Assembly: GCF_036192275.1 (NCBI RefSeq)
Contig: NZ_CP108088.1
Location: 6,325,501 to 6,389,500 of the forward strand
From: Streptomyces sp. NBC_00250
Lineage (GTDB): Bacteria > Actinomycetota > Actinomycetes > Streptomycetales > Streptomycetaceae
Reading direction: 5' to 3'
DNA length: 64,000 nucleotides
Numbering within the stretch: the first letter of the stretch is position 1; the number at the start of each line of letters is the position of its first letter. This document shows, piece after piece, positions 15,650 through 23,118 of this stretch. Below the pieces are notes generated by a model, which ran no database searches, was not told the origin of the DNA, and saw only the letters and a list, made by a program, of their open reading frames with translations. The position numbers were made by a program, and so were the translations under genes.

Positions 15650-18435
15650 CCACCAACGACCCGCTGACGCCCTCGAAGGCAACCGCCTCAGGAGACCGAG
15701 CGATCGCGGCAGGCAGGATCGGAGTGGCAATCTCCGGGGATGGCGCCAACGTAGTGACGCTGCCTCCTGACGCAATCGACTGGGCTATGAATGTTGCCGC
15801 ACCAACCGGACTGGGGAATCTCCCCGCGCCAGCAACAGGGGTGTTCCTGGGCAGGGAAGACGAGTTGCTGCAGTTACGGCGACTGCTGACGGGTCGGCGC
15901 GAGGCCGCGGTGACACAGACGCATGCCATTCACGGCCTGGGAGGCATCGGCAAATCCGCACTGGCGCTGCATTACGCCCACCGCTACCGTGCGGAGTACA
16001 CCCTCGTCTGGTGGATCACTGCAGAGTCACCTGATCAAATCAGCGCAGAGTTGGCCGCCCTCGCCCTACGCCTGTGTCCGCAGTGGGCGGCATCCGCCCA
16101 ACTGGAAGAACGAACCGCCTGGGCGATCCAATGGCTGCAGTGGCACCCCGGATGGCTTCTGATCTTCGACAACGTCGAAGATCCTCGGGATCTGCGCCGG
16201 TATCTGGGAGCTTTGCCCAATGGGCACCATGTCGCCACCAGCCGCAGAGCCACTGGATGGCACTCCATCGCCCCGACCCTGCCACTGGGGCTGCTCGACC
16301 AAGTCGCCGCTGCCGACCTACTGTGCGCGATCGCGCTCGAAGGCCGCGCTCCATCCAATGAACAGCGCCGCCAGGCCGAAGGGCTGGCTCGTGATCTGGG
16401 CTACCTGCCCTTGGCCCTGGAACAGGCTGGCGCGTATCTCCAGCAGACCGGCATTGCCATAAACGTTTATCGACAGAAGCTTGGGCTGCTGCTAGACCGC
16501 GCTCCTGACAGCGTCGACCCCGAACGCACGATCGCGCGCATTTGGGATCAGACGCTTGCCACATTGACCATCCGCAACCCATTTGCCGTCACCGTGCTGA
16601 ACACGCTTGCTTGGCTCGCTCCCGAAGGCATCTCACGCACCATACTGAGCCACATATCACCCGATCCTCTCGCTTTGGATGAGGCGCTGGGCATGCTGCA
16701 CGCCTACAGCATGATCGCTTTCTCCTCCCCAGGTGAGCTAGCCATCCACCGCTTGGTACAAACTGTGCTGCGCAACGCCGCACTGACGGAGCAGGGTTCG
16801 CCTGCAGGGAGAGGTGAGGCTGAGCAAGTCGTGGCACAGGTCCTGTACCCGGACGGAGCCGAGGAAGCGGCACCCGAAAACCACTGGATACCACACATCG
16901 ACCATGTGTCTGCTCTTGCTGCCAGCAGCCCCATTAACCACAACAGCGACCTACCTCCTGACTTTTACGAGCCTGTGATGACCTACCTGTATGAGCAGGG
17001 TCAGGACGCACGCGCAATCCCTCTCCGCGAAGCCACCGTGGCCCAATGCGAACGTCTCCTGGGCGACACGCACCCATCCACACTGGCCAGCCGCAGCAAC
17101 CTCGCCTATGCCTACCAGGCTGCCGGAGACCTACATCGGGCCATCAAGCTGTACGAAACCACCCTCGATCAGCGCAAGCGCGCTATGCGCGCCACACATC
17201 CTGACACCTTGGTCACCTGCAACAACCTCGCCGGCGCATACGCGGCTGCAGGCGACTGGAGGCGCGCCATGCCCCTATTCGAAGCCACCCTCGCTCAGCG
17301 CGAGCAGGTCCTCGGTGAAACCCACCCCGACACGTTGACCAGCCGCAACAATCTGGCGTACGCCTACGAGGCCGTAGGGGACCTCAGGCATGCCATTCCC
17401 CTCTTCGAGACCACCCTTGCCCAGCATGAGCAGGCCCTGGGCGACACTCATCGCCAGACGCTCTACAGTCGCAACAACCTCGCCCATGCCTACGAGTCCG
17501 CCGGGGATCTGGCGCGAGCGACCGCCTTGTACGAAACCAATCTGGTCGATCGCGAACGGATCCTGGGGGACATGCACCCCGAGACTCTGCAAGGCCGAAA
17601 CCACCTCGCCCGCGCATATCAGAAGGCGGGCGACCTGGCGCGCGCCATCCTTATTTTTGAGGCCACTCTTGCCCAACGTGAGCAGGTCCTTGGCGAAACC
17701 CACCCCGATACTCTGATTAGCCGCAACAACCTTGCCTTCGCCTATCAAGAGGTCGGAGATTTCACGCGTGCCATTCCCATGCTCAAGGCCACCCTTGCCG
17801 AGCGTGAACAGATTCTTGGTGAAAACCACCCCGAAACGCTGAACAGCCGCAACAACCTCGCCTTCGCGTATCAAGGGGCCGGAAACATCGAGCTTTCCAT
17901 CCCCTTGTATGAGGCCACCTTCACCCAGCGCGAGCAGGTTCTCGGAGAAACTCATCCTGACACCCTGACCAGCCGCAACAACCTCGCTAGCGCTTACTCG
18001 GTGGGCGACCCCCTACGCGCTGCCTCGTTGCTCGAGATGACCGTTAACCAGAGTAGGCAGATCCTTGGGGACAACCACCCGTCCACACTGACCAGCCAGC
18101 ACAACCTCGCCCACGCATACGACTCAGCAGGAGACTTCGAGCGGGCCATTCCCGTATACGAGGCCACCCTTGCTCAGCGCGAGAAGGCCCTTGGGGAGTC
18201 CCACCCCGATACTCTGACCACCCGCCACAACCTCGCCGGCGCGTTGTTCGCTGCGGGAGACCTGAACCGAGCCGTACCCCTGCTTGAGCTGACCCTTACT
18301 CAGTGCCAGCAAGTGCTGGGTGACAGTCACCCAAACACCCTGATCCTCCACCACAACTTGACCCAGGCCTACAAGGCGGTCTTCGCGGCTCGCGGCCTAT
18401 TCGTGGAAATAGAGCCTGTAGCGAGGGAGGAATGA
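15646..18435 (+). CDS. NLR-like NB-ARC/TPR protein (putative immune sensor)
   Basis: A 929-residue STAND protein starting at GTG 15646, overlapping the upstream stop. Order: N-terminal BASS-like motif (14-35); NB-ARC NTPase with Walker A GLGGIGKS (97-104), Walker B LLIFDN (171-176), a sensor arginine (ATSRR, about 199) and LPLALEQAG (254-262); winged-helix region (about 300-400). Eleven kinesin-light-chain-type TPRs of 42 residues follow (consensus LGETHPDTLxSRNNLAxAYxxxGD), from about 470 to 915. TPRs would sense a ligand, the NTPase oligomerise, and the N-terminal motif template the Bell-like partner. GC content is lower than in the flanking backbone. Unit eight is two residues short. Confidence 0.85.
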   Translation: MTTNDPLTPSKATASGDRAIAAGRIGVAISGDGANVVTLPPDAIDWAMNVAAPTGLGNLPAPATGVFLGREDELLQLRRLLTGRREAAVTQTHAIHGLGGIGKSALALHYAHRYRAEYTLVWWITAESPDQISAELAALALRLCPQWAASAQLEERTAWAIQWLQWHPGWLLIFDNVEDPRDLRRYLGALPNGHHVATSRRATGWHSIAPTLPLGLLDQVAAADLLCAIALEGRAPSNEQRRQAEGLARDLGYLPLALEQAGAYLQQTGIAINVYRQKLGLLLDRAPDSVDPERTIARIWDQTLATLTIRNPFAVTVLNTLAWLAPEGISRTILSHISPDPLALDEALGMLHAYSMIAFSSPGELAIHRLVQTVLRNAALTEQGSPAGRGEAEQVVAQVLYPDGAEEAAPENHWIPHIDHVSALAASSPINHNSDLPPDFYEPVMTYLYEQGQDARAIPLREATVAQCERLLGDTHPSTLASRSNLAYAYQAAGDLHRAIKLYETTLDQRKRAMRATHPDTLVTCNNLAGAYAAAGDWRRAMPLFEATLAQREQVLGETHPDTLTSRNNLAYAYEAVGDLRHAIPLFETTLAQHEQALGDTHRQTLYSRNNLAHAYESAGDLARATALYETNLVDRERILGDMHPETLQGRNHLARAYQKAGDLARAILIFEATLAQREQVLGETHPDTLISRNNLAFAYQEVGDFTRAIPMLKATLAEREQILGENHPETLNSRNNLAFAYQGAGNIELSIPLYEATFTQREQVLGETHPDTLTSRNNLASAYSVGDPLRAASLLEMTVNQSRQILGDNHPSTLTSQHNLAHAYDSAGDFERAIPVYEATLAQREKALGESHPDTLTTRHNLAGALFAAGDLNRAVPLLELTLTQCQQVLGDSHPNTLILHHNLTQAYKAVFAARGLFVEIEPVAREE
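15685..15750 (+). other. Amyloid-signalling-like motif in the NLR protein
   Basis: Encodes residues 14-35 of the NB-ARC/TPR protein (ASGDRAIAAGRIGVAISGDG...), placed just before the NTPase. It mirrors the C-terminal tail of the upstream protein, the expected geometry for homotypic cross-seeding between sensor and effector. Confidence 0.6.
17059..18390 (+). repeat. Eleven 126-bp tandem repeats encoding TPRs
   Basis: The 3' half of the NLR-like gene is built of 42-codon units that keep words such as cgcaacaacctcgcc and cagcgcgagcaggt between units. Units 3, 6 and 8 are especially similar in DNA, leaving the array open to recombination-driven change in length. Confidence 0.8.
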
Positions 18436-18489
18436 ACCTTTGAGCTGCTGAAATAGGCGAGACGCACGAGGCCTCCAGAGCCGTTTGCA
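18391..18489. repeat. Segment resembling 12195-12293
   Basis: CGCGGCCTATTCGTGGA at its left end and GGCCTCCAGAGCCGTTTGCA at its right end match 12195 and 12274 with one to three mismatches. Both pairs have the same 79-bp spacing. The middle is diverged. It overlaps the last codons of the NLR-like gene. Confidence 0.45.
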
Positions 18490-18554
18490 GGCAAGCCGCT
18501 GAGGCCTCTGAACCAATGGCAATCTGCTGGTCAAAACGCCTCGCGCCCTTCACG

Positions 18555-19052
18555 ATGGCCGTCATGGACCGGTTGCAGGACAGTGCTTGGCAGTACGTGG
18601 CGGAGGTACTCCGCCCAGAGGATCTCCCGATGCTCGCTGCGCACGCGCTAGTTGACGGGCACGACTCTCCTGCCCTGCGTGAGCTGGCCGGCCTGCCGCG
18701 CCGGAGCGATGTGACCGAGGTCCGCGAGCTGTACGTCCAGGCGCTGAGCGAACTCGGCGTGCCTTTGCCTGATGAGGAGACGGCTGGCCGACGTCTCCTC
18801 GTGAGCCTCGCGTTCGGTCTTGTGCAAGGCGATCTGAGTCCCAAGGAAGTGGGCAACAGCCTCTCGATGACCGTCGCGGCACACACTGAGGAGGAGACAC
18901 AGTTCCTCTCCATCGCGGCGGAGTACAGCGAATGGATCGGACCGGATGATCTTCCGGCATGGGAACGCGAGCTGCAAGCGGCAGCCCAGTTGTTGGCGGC
19001 TTCTACCGACCTTGGTTCCGGCATCCGCGTACCAGCTTCGCGGCACGACTGA
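18555..19052 (+). CDS. Hypothetical helical protein next to right att site
   Basis: About 165 residues from the ATG at 18555 (a second ATG is at 18564; neither has a clear ribosome site). The protein is acidic and helical (LQDSAWQYVAEVLRPEDLPMLAAHALVDG, ELRELYVQALSELGV-like, AAEYSEWIGPDDLPAWERELQAAAQLL). No domain recognised. It follows the NLR-like gene on the same strand after 119 bases and is the last gene of the element, so it could be a third component or an unrelated passenger. Confidence 0.65.
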   Translation: MAVMDRLQDSAWQYVAEVLRPEDLPMLAAHALVDGHDSPALRELAGLPRRSDVTEVRELYVQALSELGVPLPDEETAGRRLLVSLAFGLVQGDLSPKEVGNSLSMTVAAHTEEETQFLSIAAEYSEWIGPDDLPAWERELQAAAQLLAASTDLGSGIRVPASRHD

Positions 19053-19074
19053 CCCCCTGGCCTCGGCGCGCTCT

Positions 19075-19096
19075 CGTGCCAGATCCGTGCCAGATC
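19075..19096. promoter_or_regulatory. Candidate integrase arm-type sites, right side
   Basis: CGTGCCAGATC occurs twice in perfect tandem (19075-19085, 19086-19096), 113 bp inside the right att core. The same word in the same 11-bp phasing lies near the left core at 2087-2108. Confidence 0.5.
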
Positions 19097-19208
19097 GAGC
19101 GGTCAACCACGGACACCCGGAGCCCGTCGCGGGGTGAACGCCCGTCGAGAGACTCGTCGCGTGGCACGCGCGACGACCAGCGAGGACGTATCCACGCGTG
19201 GTGCCAGG

Positions 19209-19254
19209 CTTACAAAGCAGATGTCGGCGGTTCGAAACCGTCCGCGCCCACCAG
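19209..19254 (+). repeat. Right attachment site, 46-bp direct repeat
   Basis: A perfect second copy of 1950-1995 (tRNA-Val 3' half including CCA). The upstream half of a tRNA is missing here, so it is not a second tRNA gene but the distal border of the integrated element. Confidence 0.95.
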
Positions 19255-19258
19255 TGCA

Positions 19259-19288
19259 AAGGCTCCCAGTTGATCATCTGGGGGCCTT
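19259..19288. terminator. Hairpin after the right att site
   Basis: AAGGCTCCCAG and CTGGGGGCCTT (one mismatch) flank an 8-nt loop. It equals, in position, the hairpin behind the intact tRNA and is probably the original tRNA terminator displaced by integration. Confidence 0.6.
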
Positions 19289-19369
19289 TGACATCTACAT
19301 CTGACATCAACGTCCATGGCCACCTGGGCTCTGGGGCCTGCTCGGCTGATCATGATGAGCGTCAGGGCT

Positions 19370-19598
19370 GCGGTTCCGTCGAAGCCGCGGCATCGGGTGT
19401 GGATGGTTCGGTCCGCGGCGCGCGAGCAGCCCGAGGGGTCGCGGTTCCCGGCGGACACGGAGGCCGTGGGGCGGAACGCGCATCCGGCGGACGTACTACA
19501 GCACCGAAGGGCGGCCCGTGGAGGCGGCGGACATCGTCGTCCCGGCTGCCCTGTGCGAGATCGTCTACGAGATCCCCGTCAACCGGCAGCAGGGATAG
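19370..19598 (+). pseudogene. Internally deleted GntR regulator remnant
   Basis: Translation in two frames resembles two separated parts of the GntR protein encoded at 14246-15007. First comes its linker (VRSAAREQPEGSRFPADTEAVG against VRSSAREQGGGSPFRADMRALG). A junction at about 19470 follows, then its last 38 residues (RRTYYSTEGRPVEAADIVVPAALC... ending IPVNRQQG, TAG at 19596). The DNA-binding domain and roughly 115 internal codons are gone and the frame shifts at the join. It is decayed cargo from an earlier related element. Confidence 0.75.
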
Positions 19599-19890
19599 GC
19601 GTCGGCTCCGACGTGCCGGTCGTGATGGCTCCCGTCCACCAACCCGGTTCCTCGCTCGCCTGCCAGGAGATCGTCAGCGATTGGCCGGCTATCTCCTCGG
19701 CCTTGGCGTGCGCGGCTGTCTGAGCTTCGCCGGGTTCGCCTTCGGCACCGGGACGGGCTAGGTAGCCGTCCGCGGCACCGCGGGGTTCCGAGAAGTACAG
19801 GGCGTAGCGCCAGCGGTCGGGTGTGCGGAACAGGGCGATCGTTGCCGGGGACCCCAAGTCGTCCCGCCAGTGCTTCCGCTTACTCGTCAT
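19579..19890 (-). CDS. Hypothetical 103-residue protein of element type
   Basis: Starting at the ATG at 19890 (MTSKRKHWRDDLGSPATIALF), the protein has strands and Trp-rich segments (RTPDRWRYALYFSEPRGAADGYL, SWQASEEPGWWTGAI). It lies outside the current right border, between two att-like sequences, opposite the GntR remnant. The stop overlaps the remnant end by 20 bases. It may be a surviving gene of an older element. Function unknown. Confidence 0.6.
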   Translation of the reverse strand: MTSKRKHWRDDLGSPATIALFRTPDRWRYALYFSEPRGAADGYLARPGAEGEPGEAQTAAHAKAEEIAGQSLTISWQASEEPGWWTGAITTGTSEPTPIPAAG

Positions 19891-20057
19891 GTCCGCACGG
19901 TAGCCCCGACGAGCCGGGAGTCGCCGGTGCCTTTCGGCTCGGGTATCGTCCGTCCCGGCTGCGATCCCGGTGCTGCAAAGACGGGCGATCGGGCAGTGGT
20001 TCACCGGGAGTTCCCACTGCTTGCGCCCGTACCGACTCCTTCTCCGCCCCAGCGGAT

Positions 20058-20096
20058 CTGACATCCACGGCTGGCATCGACGACGGTGGATGTCAG
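20058..20096. repeat. Inverted repeat, 11-bp arms
   Basis: CTGACATCCAC (20058-20068) and GTGGATGTCAG (20086-20096) are perfectly complementary around a 17-nt loop. A related word (CTGACATCAAC) occurs at about 19302. It could be an operator or a weak terminator of the old element. Confidence 0.5.
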
Positions 20097-20165
20097 CGGT
20101 CCTGCCCGGCTGTCCGTAGCAGCCGTCACCAGCGGCCGACCCGTGGCCGTGACCGCACAACCGAA

Positions 20166-20211
20166 CTTGCACAGGCGATGTCGGCGGTTCGAAAGCGTCC
20201 GCTCCCATCGG
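20166..20211 (+). repeat. Degenerate third copy of the tRNA-Val 3' end
   Basis: The segment keeps GATGTCGGCGGTTCGAAA exactly and most of the rest of the 46-bp att core, with changes including CCG to GCG and GCGCCCACC to GCTCCCATC. Sequence just beyond (ACCCCCAGTCGATC ... GGGGCCT) also resembles the hairpin behind the right att site. It is best read as the worn distal border of an earlier integration at the same tRNA. Confidence 0.7.
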
Positions 20212-20545
20212 TGTGAGGACCCCCAGTCGATCTTGGCGCGGGGCCTCGGTCGTCGTGGGGAGGTCGGTAGGCCGTCCGAGGACGGGTGCCTCATGGGGCT
20301 TGGTCTCTCGCTCCCGTGGCGTCCTTCGTTCGAAGTTCCCTCCGTGGCCTGGGTGGGTCGTCGGCCACACGGGGTGTTCTCGCGGGCCGTTCGGGCGGTG
20401 TTCGGGCTGGTTGCGGCGTGGCTTGCGGGTGGGTGGGGGATCGGTTGTTCTCGGGTGCGGGTGCGGGTGCGTGGGGTGTCCATGCCCGTCTACGGCAGCG
20501 GGGCCGGGTCTCCGGTGTGCCTCGTGTGGAGAACGGAGAAGCCGG
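20212..20545. other. Gene-free stretch before the beta-helix gene
   Basis: About 330 bp without a supported gene. It contains G+T-rich runs (GGTGTGTGG-like, GTGCGGGTGCG) and presumably the promoter of the downstream secreted protein; I see no clear operator. Confidence 0.5.
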
Positions 20546-21484
20546 ATGCTCAAGGGATCTGCTCGTGCACTGCTGTCGGCGACGGTGCTGGTGGCGACAT
20601 CGGGGGCGGTCGGGTTGGGCGGGGCCGTGACGGCTGTGGCCGCGGCGGTCGCTTCGGTGGACTGTCGCGGCAACCCTGCGGCCTTGCAGACCGCCATCGG
20701 TGGTGCCGCCCCGGGGGCGACGCTCCTGGTGAGGGGGACCTGCACCGGGCCCTTCGCGATCGACGAGGACCTGACCCTGATCGGCCTCGGGGGTGCTGTG
20801 CTCGACGGCAACCAGGCCGGTTCCGTGGTGACGGTGACCGGGGCCGTCCGGGTGCGGCTGCATGAGCTGACCGTCACCAACGGCGCGGGAGGCAACGGTG
20901 GCGGCATCCGCAACGACGGCGGCACGCTGGAACTGACCGGCTCCTCGGTGGAGCACAACACCGCGGGCGGTGGCGGCGGCATCTACAACCACGCCGGCAG
21001 CACGGTGAGGCTGACCGGCTCCACGGTGAGCGACAACACCGGTCACTCCGGCGGCGGCCTCATCAACTTCGGCACCGTGAGGCTGACCGGCTCCACCGTG
21101 GAGCGCAACACGTCGACGATCGACGGCGGCGGCCTCTACAACAACTTCGACGCCACGCTCACGCTGACCGCCTCCACGGTGCGCGACAACACGGCGGCAA
21201 GGTCCGGTGGCGGCGTCTACAACATCTTCGACAGCGCGGTGGCGCTGGTCGGTTCCTCGGTGCGTGGCAACACGGCGGGTGCCGACGGCGGCGGCATCTG
21301 GAACGACCTCGACTCCACCGTGACCCTGGCCGGTTCCTCGGTGCACGGCAACACGGCGGGCAACGACGGCGGCGGCGTCTACAACCACGCCGGCAGCACG
21401 GTCACGCTGATCGGCTCCGCGGTGCGCGACAACCGCCCGAACAACTGCGGCGGGGCCGTTCCCGTCCCCGGCTGTACAGGTTGA
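20546..21484 (+). CDS. Secreted right-handed beta-helix protein
   Basis: The 312-residue product begins at the ATG at 20546 behind GGAG, with a typical export signal (about 1-34). The body has about nine imperfect repeats of 24-28 residues of the form GGGIYNxxxSTVxLTGSTVxxNTA. This is the stacked-coil pattern of polymorphic-membrane-protein/Chlamydia-type beta-helices. It is probably an extracellular or wall-associated fibre. No catalytic residues of pectate-lyase type are apparent. A strong terminator follows. Confidence 0.85.
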   Translation: MLKGSARALLSATVLVATSGAVGLGGAVTAVAAAVASVDCRGNPAALQTAIGGAAPGATLLVRGTCTGPFAIDEDLTLIGLGGAVLDGNQAGSVVTVTGAVRVRLHELTVTNGAGGNGGGIRNDGGTLELTGSSVEHNTAGGGGGIYNHAGSTVRLTGSTVSDNTGHSGGGLINFGTVRLTGSTVERNTSTIDGGGLYNNFDATLTLTASTVRDNTAARSGGGVYNIFDSAVALVGSSVRGNTAGADGGGIWNDLDSTVTLAGSSVHGNTAGNDGGGVYNHAGSTVTLIGSAVRDNRPNNCGGAVPVPGCTG

Positions 21485-21520
21485 ATTCCCTTCGCCGTTG
21501 GAGCACAGCATGAGCGTGAC

Positions 21521-21549
21521 AGCCCCCTCGCCGTCATGGCGAGGGGGCT
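21521..21549. terminator. Perfect 12-bp terminator hairpin
   Basis: AGCCCCCTCGCC and GGCGAGGGGGCT with a 5-nt loop, followed by TTT, between convergent genes. Confidence 0.9.
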
Positions 21550-21568
21550 TTCACGGTCCGTGGTGGCG

Positions 21569-21763
21569 TCAGGCCTTGATCACTTCGACCTTCTTGTCGC
21601 CCGCGCTCGCCTCCACCTTGACCGTGCCCGTCTCGCGGTTGCTGGCCTCGGTCGTGCCGGTGGTCGTGTGGCCCGCCAGGGCTATCAGAGCGGCGGCGAG
21701 GATGCCGAGGGTGATGCCGACCTTGGTGGCGGTGGTCGGGTGGGTGAGGTGGTGCTGCGCCAC
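21569..21763 (-). CDS. Small membrane protein, 64 residues
   Basis: Starts at GTG 21763 behind GGGAGG. One membrane helix (VGITLGILAAALIALAGH) is followed by a Thr-rich, charged outside tail (NRETGTVKVEASAGDKKVEVIKA). It ends at the convergent terminator. No known family; likely a small cell-surface or regulatory membrane protein. Confidence 0.75.
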   Translation of the reverse strand: MAQHHLTHPTTATKVGITLGILAAALIALAGHTTTGTTEASNRETGTVKVEASAGDKKVEVIKA

Positions 21764-21888
21764 GGTTCCTCCCTGAAGTTTCGGTGGCCGAAGGGGTGTT
21801 GACGGTCGGTTGAAAGTACCTTGTGGCGGGCTGTGGGGGAATGGGCGGAGAGTTGACGGGGACCTGGCAGGACGGATGTACTCGCCGT

Positions 21889-22488
21889 ATGGCTGAGGTG
21901 GGAGACGCGCCCGAACCCGTGGTGCAGGGCGGCGAGATGACGCCGCAGCGGTACATCGAGACGAGGCTCTCGCAGTACCAGGAGTGGTACGACTCCAAGG
22001 CGACCCGGATGAAGGCGATGCATCTGCGGATGCGGACCGTCTCCGTCGTCGGTGGCGCGCTCGTGCCCGTGTTCGTGAACCTGGATCTGGTCTTCGCGCG
22101 GGTCACCGCCACCGTGTTGAGCGTCGTGGTCGTCGCCGCCGTCTCGCTGGAGAGCGTGTACCGGTACCGCGAGCAGTGGAAGAACTACCGGTCCACCGAG
22201 CAACTGCTCGGGCACGAGCGGGTCTACTTCGAGGCCAAGGTCGGGCCGTACCACCACCTGCCCAAGCGGGAGGCGTTCTCGACGCTCGTCGCCCGGGTCG
22301 AGAAGGCCATCGCCAACGAGAACTCCGCGACCCTGAACGTCATGACCCTCGGCGGGCAGGTCAACTCCGACGTGCAGCAGCACGGGATCCCGGCCGCCCG
22401 AGCGGCCGAGTCCCCGGAGCCCTCGGAGTCCTCAGGGTCCTCGGAGTCCTCCAAGGCCGCCGAGGCGGGGGAGTCGGGCCGGAAGTGA
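21889..22488 (+). CDS. DUF4231 (SLATT-like) membrane protein
   Basis: Starting at ATG 21889, the 199-residue protein has two closely spaced membrane helices (VVGGALVPVFVNLDLVFARV and ATVLSVVVVAAVSLESVYRY). They are set in a helical frame with RYIETRLSQYQEWYDSKATR before and QWKNYRSTEQLLGHERVYFEAKVGPY after. This is the DUF4231 pattern, related to the SLATT domains that act as membrane effectors in some nucleotide-signalling defence systems. The tail is Ser/Glu-rich and disordered. It stands alone; no nucleotide cyclase lies beside it. Confidence 0.8.
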   Translation: MAEVGDAPEPVVQGGEMTPQRYIETRLSQYQEWYDSKATRMKAMHLRMRTVSVVGGALVPVFVNLDLVFARVTATVLSVVVVAAVSLESVYRYREQWKNYRSTEQLLGHERVYFEAKVGPYHHLPKREAFSTLVARVEKAIANENSATLNVMTLGGQVNSDVQQHGIPAARAAESPEPSESSGSSESSKAAEAGESGRK

Positions 22489-22490
22489 GC

Positions 22491-22519
22491 ACGGGCCCCG
22501 GGGGATTCCCGGGGCCCGT
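22491..22519. terminator. GC-rich terminator hairpin
   Basis: ACGGGCCCCGGG and CCCGGGGCCCGT form a perfect stem just past the DUF4231 stop, facing the convergent lamin-tail gene. Confidence 0.85.
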
Positions 22520-22542
22520 CCTTCGTCACGTGCGGTGCGGGG

Positions 22543-22992
22543 TCAGCACCACTTGTAGTCGACCCGCGTCGAGTTGTACGAGCACGTGTCGACCCGCGTG
22601 CCGTTCGACTTCTTCAGCGTCGCGGTGTCGCGGTCGTTGTTCCAGACGTACGCGCCGCGGTTCTGGTAGACGTTCGCCGCCGAGTTCGTGCCGCGGCCCG
22701 TGCGGACCGTCACGATCTTGCCCTTGCCGAGGGTGAAGTTGCCGAACGTGTACTTGTGGTTCGCCGTGTCCGTCAGCGTCCAGCCGCGCAGGTTGACCGC
22801 CGCGCCGGTCGTGTTGCGTATCTGCACGTACTCGGCGTTGAGGCTCGTGTTCGAGCGACGGTCCGTGCCCGGGCTGTCGTAGTAGATCTTGTACAGGTGG
22901 ACGGATCCGGCGGCCTGTGCCTGCGTGGGCAGCAGCAGGATGCCGGAGGCGGCGGCCGCGGTCACGGCCGCGAACGTGCGTGCGCGAAGCAT
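22543..22992 (-). CDS. Secreted lamin-tail-domain protein
   Basis: A 149-residue exported protein: signal peptide about 1-27 ending AQA, then a single lamin-tail (LTD) beta-sandwich. Features are EYVQIRNTTGAAVNLRGWTLTD, then YTFGNFTLGKGKIVTVRTGRGTN and NRGAYVWNNDRDTATLKKSNG. The C-terminal pair of cysteines (DTCSYNSTRVDYKWC) probably forms a disulphide. Such stand-alone LTD proteins are common in Streptomyces and are thought to bind wall or nucleic acid ligands outside the cell. Confidence 0.88.
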   Translation of the reverse strand: MLRARTFAAVTAAAASGILLLPTQAQAAGSVHLYKIYYDSPGTDRRSNTSLNAEYVQIRNTTGAAVNLRGWTLTDTANHKYTFGNFTLGKGKIVTVRTGRGTNSAANVYQNRGAYVWNNDRDTATLKKSNGTRVDTCSYNSTRVDYKWC

Positions 22993-23118
22993 GAATGTCC
23001 CTCAGTTTCTGCCGGAAGCCCGCCGATGGGTCCCGACGAGCACACAGAATACGCACGCTCTTCACCTCATCCGCACAACTTCGCGTGAGTTGGCGTCGAG
23101 GTAATTTAATCTTGGCTC

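Noticed and set aside
19209..19254. Second tRNA-Val gene
   Set aside because: Only the 3' half is present; the acceptor 5' strand and D arm are missing, so it is attR.
21889..22488. CBASS-type defence effector
   Set aside because: DUF4231 is SLATT-related, but no cyclase or other defence gene is adjacent, so a defence role is not claimed.
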